Assembly: GCA_029939085.1 (NCBI GenBank)
Contig: JAOZTQ010000007.1
Location: forward strand, 1-6,266
DNA: 6,266 bases
DNA from: Candidatus Nanopelagicales bacterium
GTDB lineage: Bacteria > Actinomycetota > Actinomycetes > S36-B12 > GCA-2699445
Reading direction: 5' to 3'
Shown here: piece by piece, positions 1 to 5,931 of the stretch
Layout of the letters: each line of letters opens with the position of its first letter
Numbering within the stretch: position 1 is the first letter of the stretch
Notes under the pieces: model-generated
What the model saw: the letters and a program-made list of their open reading frames with translations, nothing else
Database searches by the model: none
Told to the model about the DNA's origin: nothing
Made by a program: the position numbers and the translations under genes

Positions 1-923
1 GAGCTGGGACTGTCCGATTCATCCAACTGCCGGCCATGGAAGACGACCTCAGAAGATGTGAGTGACATAAAGGCCTCCTCGAGTGAGGGTGCCTGCGGAC
101 TGAGTTCGGTCAGTGGGATTTGAGCTGCCAATGCTCGTTGCCCAATGACTGCCGGTGATGTGCCCGCGATGAGGAGTCCATCGTTTTCGTGCCGATGTGG
201 TTTCAAGTCGGCGAGAGCTTGCTCAAGTGGCCCAATCTCCGCGGCGCGGACGAGAACACGTTCGCCACCAGCACTACTGACAAAGTCGGTCACCGTGGTC
301 TCGGCGATGAGTCGGCCCCGACCGACGACGACGAGTTGATCTGCAGTGAGCGCCATCTCTGCCATCAAGTGGCTTGACACCAAGACTGCGCGGCCCTCCG
401 CCGCCAGATCTCGAAGCAGGGTGCGTACCCAGATAATTCCCTCGGGATCCAAGCCATTTACCGGTTCATCGAGAAGAAGGATCGGCGGGTCGCCCAAAAG
501 AGCAGAAGCAATTCCCAAACGCTGGCCCATACCCAGTGAGAATGATCCCGCGCGCTTTTTTGCTACCGATTCGAGACCGACAAGTTCGAGAACTTCCGTA
601 ACTCTGGACTTAGGTATGCCGTTGCTTGTAGCGAGAAACCGCAGGTGATTTATGGCACTGCGACCGGGATGAACCGAGCGGGCCTCCAACAACGAGCCAA
701 CCCGGGTTAGGGGTAGTTGCTGGTCGACATATCGCTTGTTGTCGACCCTCACGAAGCCAGTGTCGGGTCGATCCAGACCCAAAATCATGCGCATTGTGGT
801 TGATTTACCGGAACCGTTGGGTCCAAGGAAACCAGTGACTTGTCCGGCAGGCACCGTGAATGACAGATCGTCGACGGCTGTGGTGTCACCGTAATGTTTC
901 GATACGCCGCAAACCTCGATCAT
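1..923 (-). CDS. ABC-2 type transporter ATP-binding protein (3' end beyond window)
   Basis: ATPase subunit of an ABC exporter, expected to sit on the cytoplasmic face of a membrane permease and power export; the substrate cannot be read. The frame is open from ATG at 921-923 to the left edge (307 codons, no stop), beginning MIEVCGVSKHYG, a normal start for these proteins. Visible motifs: Walker A GPNGSGKST at residues 34-42, ABC signature SLGMGQ at 129-134, Walker B ILLLDE at 148-153 followed by the D-loop region GLDPEG, and switch histidine H185 in SSHLM. The usual Q-loop glutamine is replaced by glutamate in GSLLEA (76-81), as is common in the BcrA/NatA-like ABC-2 subfamily. After the nucleotide-binding domain comes an accessory tail ending near PSLEEAFMSLT, also typical. 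There is no strong Shine-Dalgarno sequence. The start lies 37 bases after the amidase stop on the same strand, so co-transcription is likely. A permease gene would be expected past the left edge. Confidence 0.95.
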   Translation of the reverse strand, partial: MIEVCGVSKHYGDTTAVDDLSFTVPAGQVTGFLGPNGSGKSTTMRMILGLDRPDTGFVRVDNKRYVDQQLPLTRVGSLLEARSVHPGRSAINHLRFLATSNGIPKSRVTEVLELVGLESVAKKRAGSFSLGMGQRLGIASALLGDPPILLLDEPVNGLDPEGIIWVRTLLRDLAAEGRAVLVSSHLMAEMALTADQLVVVGRGRLIAETTVTDFVSSAGGERVLVRAAEIGPLEQALADLKPHRHENDGLLIAGTSPAVIGQRALAAQIPLTELSPQAPSLEEAFMSLTSSEVVFHGRQLDESDSPS

Positions 924-960
924 GTGAAGGCCCGGGCGTACTGAGTGGAAGGCTGATTCG

Positions 961-2460
961 TCACAGTGGGGGAGTCCTTTCAAACCATGGCCGTGCTTCC
1001 TCCAGTTGCCGAGCTAACTGCAGAAGCACTGCCTCACCACCTGGCTGACCGATTAGCTGAGCACCAATAGGAATATTCGCCTCATTCCAGTAAAGCGGCA
1101 CGCTCATGGCTGCGCGACCGGTCAGATTAGCGGTCTCGGTATTGGGGTTCGGGGCCATAAGTTGCTCGGAAAGTTGGGTGAGCAGTGAGCGGTAGATCGG
1201 GTTCGTCGCGGTGCCGGTAAATCGAGCAATACGCCGCAGGCCCGACAAGCCGGTCCGCTCGATCGAGGACATATCCAACTCCCCGATGCGGACAGCCGGC
1301 ACCGCTGTTGTTGAAGTCAGGTGGAGATCCCAGCCCTGCATCTGTTGGGCCATAGAGCGGGTGAAAGAGTCGCGTATCGCCAACGCTTCTTCGAGGTCGC
1401 GAGCAGTCAGCACCTGACCCAGCCGGTACACAAACCACGTTGCGGCTTCGAACTGGTTAGCTTTCGGTGCGCGCCCGGTTTTCTGTTCAGTTGCCGCAAC
1501 TTCATGAGAAACGGCCGCCACACAAATGGTTAGGTAAGCCGCTAGCAAAGTCTCTCGATCAAATTCGAGGTCGACTTCTTCCACATGGTGGCCCAGGCTG
1601 TTCAAAAGTTCGACCGCGTCATCTATTGCCGCGAGATTGTCCGGTGCCATGTCCCCGGCCAACTGGGTTTTGCGGCTAAACCGGATGCGTTGTTTGCGGA
1701 GTCGCCGATCCAATGCGGCGACGAAACTGCGCGGACCTGGGGGTTCGGGATACGGCGCCCCAAGATCCGTGCCTCGGCCGATGTCGAGAAATAAGGCGCT
1801 ATCGCGAACTGAGCGTGAAATCACGTGAGGGGTCGACAGGCCATTCCACCCCTCACCCATGGTTGGGCCTAGGGGCATTCGGCCACGGCTAGGCTTCAAG
1901 CCGAACAGGCCGCAATGGGACGCAGGGATCCGAATTGAGCCACCACCGTCGCCAGCGTGACCGACGGGTACGATACCTGCTGCGACGGCAGCAGCGGTTC
2001 CGCCTGATGAGCCGCCCGGTGTTCGATCGGTATCCCAGGGATTACGTGTTGGTCCATGTAACTCTGGTTCAGTCACGCCAACGAGACCAAATTCGGGACA
2101 GTTCGTTTTACCTAGGAATACCGCGCCCGCCGATCGATATCGTTCAAATAGAGTCGAATTTTGCTCCGGTAGCCAATCGGCCAATGAACGAGAGCCCATA
2201 GTGCATGGCACGCCAGCTAGCGTTCCGTCCATGTCTTTGAGCACCATCGGTACACCGGTCAATTTTCCGGATGGCAGACCGGCTTCCAGTTGACGAGGTG
2301 CGTAACCGGATAGGTCCAGGACCACCGCGTTGATCTCGGGGTTCACCTGCTGCAGGCGGTCCGCCGCAGCCGAGACTAACTCGTCGGCCGTGAAATCACC
2401 CTTAGCCACTCCTGCAGCCATCGCAGTCGCATCCATTGAGCGATATTGCGCGAAATCCAT
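961..2460 (-). CDS. Amidase-signature family hydrolase
   Basis: A 499-residue hydrolase of the amidase signature family, which cleaves C-N amide bonds with a Ser-cisSer-Lys triad. The triad is visible: K75 (in VLKDMDG), cis-Ser S151 (in PGGSSGGTAAAVAAG, 148-162) and nucleophile S175 (in DGGGSIRIPAS, 171-181). The S151-S175 spacing of 24 equals that of the well-studied fatty acid amide hydrolase. Length fits the family. The GDGGGSIRIP form of the signature resembles proteins often annotated as 6-aminohexanoate cyclic-dimer hydrolase (NylA) relatives, but that name is transferred freely and the true substrate cannot be inferred. There is no GatC/GatB neighbour, so a GatA role in tRNA amidation is unlikely. 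No signal peptide is seen, so it should be cytoplasmic. The ATG start is supported by GAGGTGA (2467-2473 on the plus strand) 6 bases upstream. The leader before it contains unusual overlapping inverted repeats, described separately. Confidence 0.95.
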   Translation of the reverse strand: MDFAQYRSMDATAMAAGVAKGDFTADELVSAAADRLQQVNPEINAVVLDLSGYAPRQLEAGLPSGKLTGVPMVLKDMDGTLAGVPCTMGSRSLADWLPEQNSTLFERYRSAGAVFLGKTNCPEFGLVGVTEPELHGPTRNPWDTDRTPGGSSGGTAAAVAAGIVPVGHAGDGGGSIRIPASHCGLFGLKPSRGRMPLGPTMGEGWNGLSTPHVISRSVRDSALFLDIGRGTDLGAPYPEPPGPRSFVAALDRRLRKQRIRFSRKTQLAGDMAPDNLAAIDDAVELLNSLGHHVEEVDLEFDRETLLAAYLTICVAAVSHEVAATEQKTGRAPKANQFEAATWFVYRLGQVLTARDLEEALAIRDSFTRSMAQQMQGWDLHLTSTTAVPAVRIGELDMSSIERTGLSGLRRIARFTGTATNPIYRSLLTQLSEQLMAPNPNTETANLTGRAAMSVPLYWNEANIPIGAQLIGQPGGEAVLLQLARQLEEARPWFERTPPL

Positions 2461-2531
2461 TCCAGATCACCTCGTCGGCATTAGTAGATCACGCTTGTGA
2501 TCAGGACGACAGTGGCCAAAATACACAAGCG
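2461..2531 (-). promoter_or_regulatory. Amidase leader with overlapping inverted repeats that include the ribosome binding site
   Basis: Three complementarities share segments here. (A) CGCTTGTG at 2492-2499 and CACAAGCG at 2524-2531 form perfect 8-bp arms around 24 bases. (B) GATCAC at 2487-2492 and GTGATC at 2497-2502 form perfect 6-bp arms around GCTT. (C) TCCAGATCAC at 2461-2470 and GTGATCAGGA at 2497-2506 are complementary at 9 of 10 positions. Pairing C would take up the 3' half of the amidase Shine-Dalgarno sequence (GAGGTGA, 2467-2473) up to the base next to the ATG. In a minus-strand transcript A, B and C compete for the same bases. As DNA, the same block is three GATCAC half-sites (2465, 2487 and inverted 2497), two of them 22 bp apart in direct orientation, which would also suit a dimeric repressor. 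The repeats are seen directly; the function is inferred. I see no convincing -35/-10 pair for the amidase. Confidence 0.4.
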
Positions 2532-2608
2532 CGAAGCGACGATAAGCGCATTAGGAAACGGCACTGAAGCACGAATTGCTACACATTGCGGAGTTGGTAG
2601 CGGGCTAG

Positions 2609-2815
2609 TCAGTTCTTGGGCTGCAGCAGAACGTGAGATTCGTCGACGACCTCATCGGCAAATGGTGCTAGCGCATCGGAGTGCGCTGTGTAGTGATGCG
2701 CACAGAACTGGAGATCATTTCCAGACTTGAGTCGCACCAACACGTATGCCTGAGCGCCGCAGCGATCGCACCGATCTTGGGTGCCGAGTTGAGTGGGAGC
2801 AGTTGCAGTTGTCAT
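2609..2815 (-). CDS. DUF7455-type small zinc-ribbon-like protein
   Basis: A 68-residue protein of unknown function matching the actinobacterial DUF7455 family as I remember it: an N-terminal MTTAT stretch, then DRCDRCGAQAYV, a short beta-like segment, then a FCAHH motif. C16 and C19 pair with C38 and H41 (or H40) as a likely single metal-binding site, probably zinc. This is inferred from the CxxC...CxHH pattern; no activity is known to me. The acidic C-terminal half (PFADEVVDESH) is expected for the family. The ATG is supported by a near-perfect Shine-Dalgarno GGAGGTGA (2822-2829 on the plus strand) 6 bases upstream. It is divergent from parE, an arrangement I recall from other actinomycetes, where this family lies close to parE. 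It is too small and basic in architecture to assign a role; a regulatory or nucleic-acid-binding role would be speculation. Confidence 0.85.
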   Translation of the reverse strand: MTTATAPTQLGTQDRCDRCGAQAYVLVRLKSGNDLQFCAHHYTAHSDALAPFADEVVDESHVLLQPKN

Positions 2816-2821
2816 AGCACT

Positions 2822-2829
2822 TCACCTCC
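2822..2829 (-). promoter_or_regulatory. Strong ribosome binding site of the DUF7455-type gene
   Basis: On the minus strand this reads GGAGGTGA, fully complementary to the 16S rRNA tail core, with 6 bases before the ATG at 2813-2815. It fixes the start of this very short gene and is the strongest evidence that the gene is real. The site also lies within a small interrupted palindrome, CACCT-CC-AGGTG (2823-2834), whose 2-base loop is too tight for a hairpin. Confidence 0.8.
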
Positions 2830-2834
2830 AGGTG

Positions 2835-2840
2835 TTTATA
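2835..2840 (-). promoter_or_regulatory. Possible -10 element for the DUF7455-type gene
   Basis: The minus strand reads TATAAA, the only good TATAAT-like hexamer just upstream of the ribosome binding site. Initiation about 7 bases downstream would give a leader of roughly 15-20 bases. No recognisable TTGACA-like -35 element sits at the usual spacing, so this is a weak call. Confidence 0.2.
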
Positions 2841-2868
2841 TGCTCTCACTTCATCTCGATACCTGCAG

Positions 2869-2884
2869 CCACCGAGCCCGGTGG
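2869..2884. repeat. Inverted repeat in the divergent intergenic region (CCACCG-AGCC-CGGTGG)
   Basis: Perfect 6-bp arms around a 4-base loop, extendable outward by a G-T wobble and an A-T pair. No T-run follows on either strand, so it is not an intrinsic terminator. It lies about 50 bases upstream of the DUF7455 start and could be an operator or a leader hairpin. Function is not shown. Confidence 0.4.
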
Positions 2885-2913
2885 TTCGCGCATGGCGTAT
2901 CGACGAATTTCCA

Positions 2914-2926
2914 TCCGGTAACCGGA
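2914..2926. repeat. Odd-centred palindrome TCCGGT-A-ACCGGA
   Basis: A 13-bp palindrome with perfect 6-bp arms around a single A, in the middle of the region between two divergent genes. This form suits a dimeric DNA-binding protein better than an RNA hairpin, since it has no loop. The motif matches no regulator I can name. Confidence 0.4.
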
Positions 2927-2948
2927 ATTCCACTTCGCCTCTATATGC

Positions 2949-2966
2949 TGAGCGTCTTTCCGCTCA
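2949..2966. repeat. Inverted repeat TGAGCG-TCTTTC-CGCTCA upstream of parE
   Basis: Perfect 6-bp arms around a 6-base loop, 109 bases before the parE start. It could form a short hairpin in a parE leader or serve as a binding site. No T-tract follows, which argues against a terminator. Confidence 0.4.
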
Positions 2967-2969
2967 AAT

Positions 2970-3039
2970 CTGAGGTACGCCGGTGTGCCCCGGGGCAGTT
3001 AAGACGTGCTGGACACATAGGCTGAGGGTCACCGGTGTG
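2970..3039 (+). repeat. Imperfect direct repeat pair, 52-bp period, upstream of parE
   Basis: Copy 1 (2970-2987) reads CTGAGGTACGCCGGTGTG and copy 2 (3022-3039) reads CTGAGGGTCACCGGTGTG, identical at 15 of 18 positions with no gap. Weaker similarity continues a few bases further (CGG at 2991-2993 and 3043-3045). The 52-bp period is close to five helical turns, so the same face of the DNA would be presented. The second copy ends 35 bases before the parE GTG. Tandem regulator sites or a small duplication are both possible. Confidence 0.45.
2986..2997. repeat. Perfect 12-bp palindrome TGCCCCGGGGCA
   Basis: A loop-free perfect palindrome that starts within the last two bases of the first direct-repeat copy. 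It could be a regulator site, but one or two perfect 12-bp palindromes are expected by chance in a window this long, so position is its main interest. Confidence 0.3.
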
Positions 3040-3062
3040 AATCGGTGGCCCATTCACCTGCC

Positions 3063-3070
3063 AGGGAGGT
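3063..3070 (+). promoter_or_regulatory. parE: Ribosome binding site that decides the parE start
   Basis: AGGGAGGT lies 4 bases before the GTG at 3075-3077. The upstream in-frame GTG at 3045 has no comparable site before it, and choosing it would place this Shine-Dalgarno sequence inside the gene. Hence the start at 3075 is preferred. I found no convincing -35/-10 pair for parE between 2840 and 3060. Confidence 0.7.
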
Positions 3071-3074
3071 ACCT

Positions 3075-5189
3075 GTGGCTGAAGCAGCTAAGTCAGCGAC
3101 AAAGCGGCGCCGCGCGACCAAAAAAAAGGGTGGTAGCGGATATTCGGCTAAGCAGCTTCGTGTCCTGGAAGGCCTTGACGCGGTGCGAAAGCGCCCCGGA
3201 ATGTACATCGGGTCAACCGACGGCCGTGGGCTCATGCATTGCCTATGGGAAATTCTAGATAACTCAGTCGATGAGGCGCTCGGCGGTTGGTGCTCGCAGA
3301 TTGAGGTGCATCTATTCCCCGACGGATCAGTAGAGGTCCGAGACAACGGTCGTGGAATCCCTGTCGATAAAGAGCCGAAAACCCGGCTTACCGGGGTTGA
3401 AGTGGTTATGACCAAACTGCATGCTGGCGGAAAGTTTGGTGATGGGTCGTACGCGGCTTCGGGCGGGTTGCACGGTGTGGGCGCTTCGGTTGTGAATGCG
3501 TTGTCTTCCCGACTAGACGTGGAAGTCGATCGTGATAAACGGATTCATATGATTTCGTTTCGTCGAGGAGTCCCAGGAATCTTCGATGGCGCCGGCCCGG
3601 CTGCAGAGTTCCGACGCAAATCTGGACTACAAGATGGTGGCAGATGCTCACCCAAGAAGACTGGTACCCGAGTCCGTTGGTGGGCTGACGAAAAAATCTT
3701 TACCGAAGATGCCGACTACGATTTAGACGCTCTGCGGGCGCGTATTCAGCAGACGACTTTCTTGGTTCCGGGAGTTACGATTCGTCTGCTGGACGAACGT
3801 GATCCGGATGCTGTCGTCGACGAAAGCTTTGTGCACCGAGGTGGCATTGTTGATTACGTCGATCATTTGACGGTTGGCGAACCGGTCACCAACGTTGTCA
3901 CGTTGCGAGGCTCGGAGACATTCACTGAAACAGTGCCAGTTCTGGACGACGCCGGTCATATGACGCCGCAAGAGGTGGAACGTGAACTAGGTGTGGACAT
4001 TGCGTTGCGTTGGACCAACGGTTACGACACCGTTTTGAAGTCCTTCGTCAACGTCATCGCTACACCCAAGGGCGGAACTCATGTGACGGGTTTTGAGCGT
4101 GCTCTGACGCGAACGTTCAATGAACGGCTGAAAGCGACAAAGACGCTGAAAGCTAATGAGGGCAGCGTCACAAAAGATGATGTTTTGGAGGGGATGACTG
4201 CGGTAGTGGCGGTTCGACTCGCAGAGCCGCAGTTTGAGGGTCAGACCAAAGAGGTCTTAGGGACACCTGCGGTCACCAAGATTGTGCAACGAGTAGTCTC
4301 CGCTCAGCTCGCAGAGTGGATGCGGAAACCGCCAAGAGGTGACAAGCAATCGGTCAAGTTAGCGCTGGAAAAAGTTGCCAATGCAATGCGGGCTCGGATG
4401 TCGGCGCGAGCAACGCGTGATCTGCAACGCCGCAAGAATGCCCTCGAGTCTTCTACGCTGCCAGCCAAGCTCGTTGATTGCCGCAGCAGCGCACTTGATG
4501 ACAGCGAGTTGTTCATTGTTGAGGGCGATAGTGCACTGGGGACTGCCAAGTTAGCTCGTAACTCCGAAACTCAGGCTCTTCTGCCCATTCGAGGCAAGAT
4601 TCTGAATGTTCAGAAAGCATCGGTCGCGGACATGCTCAAGAACGCCGAATGTGCCGCCATAATCCAAGTTATCGGCGCAGGTTCGGGTCGAACCTTTGAT
4701 CTCGATCAGGTCCGCTACGGAAAGATCATCATGATGAGCGATGCGGATGTTGATGGCGCCCACATCCGTTGTCTGTTGCTGACTCTCCTATACCGCTACA
4801 TGCGGCCCTTACTCGAAGAGGGTCGCGTTTACGCAGCGGTCCCACCGTTGCATCGCATCGAGACGGTGGCCGCGGGTAAGCGAGACGGAGAGGTCATCTA
4901 TACCTATAACGAGGAACAGATGCAGGAAACACTGCGTGATCTGGACCGTCGCAATATCCGGGTGAAGGATCCAATCCAGCGCTACAAGGGTTTGGGTGAA
5001 ATGGATGCTCGACAACTTCGCGAAACAACGATGAGTCGAAACTCCAGACTCTTACGTCGAGTTCAGGTTTCGGATGCAGAAGCTGCCGAGCAGGTATTCC
5101 ACTTGCTTATGGGCAACGACGTAGCTCCCCGTAAGGAATTTCTCGTCACGTCCTCCGAGGACCTCGATAGAGAGCGGATTGACGCTTAA
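3075..5189 (+). CDS. parE: DNA topoisomerase IV subunit B (ParE), actinobacterial type
   Basis: ATP-binding subunit of type IIA topoisomerase IV, which with ParC relaxes and decatenates chromosomes. The protein has 704 residues from the GTG at 3075. A basic, Lys/Arg-rich tail (about 6-18) precedes the GHKL ATPase domain: YIGST 44-48, catalytic E59 and N63 in WEILDN, DNGRGIP from D90, GGLHGVG 130-136. The transducer QTK loop lysine is K392 (FEGQTK). The Toprim domain has E483 in EGDSA and the metal-binding DADVDG at 556-561, with PIRGKILNV between them. The C-terminal RYKGLGEM (637-644) and the ending DRERIDA are typical. Length and the EGDSALGTAK form match actinobacterial ParE rather than GyrB, and there is no large Toprim insertion as in enterobacterial GyrB. 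It is often annotated as gyrB; the true GyrB should lie near dnaA/gyrA, and neither is here. An 8-A run near codon 16 contains the heptamer A-AAA-AAG. parC is not adjacent. Confidence 0.96.
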   Translation: MAEAAKSATKRRRATKKKGGSGYSAKQLRVLEGLDAVRKRPGMYIGSTDGRGLMHCLWEILDNSVDEALGGWCSQIEVHLFPDGSVEVRDNGRGIPVDKEPKTRLTGVEVVMTKLHAGGKFGDGSYAASGGLHGVGASVVNALSSRLDVEVDRDKRIHMISFRRGVPGIFDGAGPAAEFRRKSGLQDGGRCSPKKTGTRVRWWADEKIFTEDADYDLDALRARIQQTTFLVPGVTIRLLDERDPDAVVDESFVHRGGIVDYVDHLTVGEPVTNVVTLRGSETFTETVPVLDDAGHMTPQEVERELGVDIALRWTNGYDTVLKSFVNVIATPKGGTHVTGFERALTRTFNERLKATKTLKANEGSVTKDDVLEGMTAVVAVRLAEPQFEGQTKEVLGTPAVTKIVQRVVSAQLAEWMRKPPRGDKQSVKLALEKVANAMRARMSARATRDLQRRKNALESSTLPAKLVDCRSSALDDSELFIVEGDSALGTAKLARNSETQALLPIRGKILNVQKASVADMLKNAECAAIIQVIGAGSGRTFDLDQVRYGKIIMMSDADVDGAHIRCLLLTLLYRYMRPLLEEGRVYAAVPPLHRIETVAAGKRDGEVIYTYNEEQMQETLRDLDRRNIRVKDPIQRYKGLGEMDARQLRETTMSRNSRLLRRVQVSDAEAAEQVFHLLMGNDVAPRKEFLVTSSEDLDRERIDA

Positions 5190-5220
5190 CTTTTGGCGGT
5201 TGCGCTTTTCAACTCCTCGC
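5190..5220. other. Short convergent gap between parE and the GNAT gene
   Basis: Two oppositely directed genes end 31 bases apart. The only structure seen is GTTG (5199-5202) facing CAAC (5210-5213) around CGCTTTT, too weak for a convincing bidirectional terminator. The two transcripts probably overlap at their 3' ends. Confidence 0.5.
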
Positions 5221-5931
5221 CTAGCGCCGTTGTGGTGGCGGTTGTCCTGGGCCCGCGACAATGCGAGCATCAATACTTCGACTGACTGTGAACCCCAGCG
5301 ATTCATAAAGCTTGATTGCTTCAACGTTGGAGTCAACGACGTGGAGAAACGGAAGTTCATGTCGTTCGGTTATTTGACTAACCAGCTCGCGGATCAAACT
5401 GCGAGCCAAACCTCGACCTCGAAACTCGGGCGCTACCGCGACAGCACTGATCTCGGTCGCGCCGGGTAGTCGCATGCGCTCACCACTCATGGCAGCCAAC
5501 TGCCCCTTTACACGAATACCCCGGTACTGACCTGTTGCCAAAGTGTTGTTAAGGAATGGGCCGGGACGAGTCCTGGAAACCAAGTCCAAAATCTCGGGTA
5601 AATCACGGTGGGTCAAAATCTCGGTGTGGGCGGTAATGCCTGTCGATTTAGCCGAACTATCGTCCGATAGCACCAACTGCAAACAGGGCCAGATGTCTCC
5701 GGTTTGCCAGTCAGGTGGCAACGAGATGCTTTCCCGAAAGAGGGCACCACCCCCGACAGGCAGCAGCTGCGCCAACTGTTCCCAGTCTCGTCGAGATGGT
5801 TCGTCGGGAACCGCGCAGAAGGGCGTGACGTCAACCTCAAACATCCTGGCACCCCCGGTGCCAAGGCTGAGGTGAGCCTGCGGGCCCGTGAGCGCGTACC
5901 AAACCGCGTTACTGAGTGGATTTAAGGTCAC
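5221..5931 (-). CDS. GNAT family N-acetyltransferase (FR47-like)
   Basis: Predicted acetyl-CoA-dependent N-acetyltransferase of 236 residues; the acceptor is unknown. The C-terminal half (about 98-225) is the GNAT fold: ATEISAVAVAPEF leads into the acetyl-CoA pyrophosphate loop RGRGLA (171-176), followed by PFLHVVDSN and the motif-B end NVEAIKLYESLGF (202-214). The N-terminal 95 residues (NPLSNAVWYALTGPQAH at the start) form a divergent half often seen in actinobacterial FR47-like GNATs. The short tail is rich in Pro and Arg. The start is GTG at 5929-5931, chosen because NPLxNxVWxALTG is the usual N-terminus of such proteins and because it overlaps the preceding stop as GTGA. No good Shine-Dalgarno sequence precedes it, so translation is probably coupled to the carbonic anhydrase gene. 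A later ATG (M30) is less likely because it would lose the conserved N-terminus. Confidence 0.92.
   Translation of the reverse strand: MTLNPLSNAVWYALTGPQAHLSLGTGGARMFEVDVTPFCAVPDEPSRRDWEQLAQLLPVGGGALFRESISLPPDWQTGDIWPCLQLVLSDDSSAKSTGITAHTEILTHRDLPEILDLVSRTRPGPFLNNTLATGQYRGIRVKGQLAAMSGERMRLPGATEISAVAVAPEFRGRGLARSLIRELVSQITERHELPFLHVVDSNVEAIKLYESLGFTVSRSIDARIVAGPGQPPPQRR

Noticed and set aside
555..561. A-AAA-AAG heptamer in the ABC ATPase
   Set aside because: It is in slippage phase but encodes an ordinary Ala-Lys-Lys between conserved motifs, with no structure nearby. Its presence also shows that this heptamer alone is weak evidence.
346..648. A 100-codon plus-strand open frame
   Set aside because: It lies wholly antisense to the ABC ATPase, whose Walker A, signature and Walker B motifs are intact. 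The plus-strand protein shows no domain and has the Arg/Ser-rich look of a shadow frame.
676..696. Loss of the Q-loop glutamine in the ABC ATPase as a sign of inactivity
   Set aside because: The glutamate variant is common in BcrA/NatA-like ABC-2 ATPases, and all other catalytic motifs are intact.
2525..2548. Three AAGCG pentamers (2527, 2534, 2544)
   Set aside because: They are too short and unevenly spaced (7 and 10 bases) to call an iteron or repeat array. Only the 2524-2531 copy takes part in a longer complementarity.
3045..3074. Upstream GTG start for parE adding 10 residues
   Set aside because: The strong AGGGAGGT at 3063-3070 would fall inside the gene. The GTG at 3075 is correctly spaced from it.
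3029..3415. A 128-codon minus-strand open frame over the start of parE
   Set aside because: It is antisense to the conserved ATPase domain of parE and has low-complexity Ser/Arg/Pro composition with no motif.
5190..5220. Possible bidirectional terminator between parE and the GNAT gene
   Set aside because: Only a 4-bp stem (GTTG/CAAC) is present, with no T-tract following it.
5543..5875. A 110-codon plus-strand open frame
   Set aside because: It is antisense to the clear GNAT gene, with no recognisable domain and no supporting ribosome binding site.
76..5920. The 10-mer ACTGAGTGGA at 940-949 and again at 5911-5920
   Set aside because: Repeated 10-mers are expected by chance several times in a window this long, and the second copy is in GNAT coding sequence.
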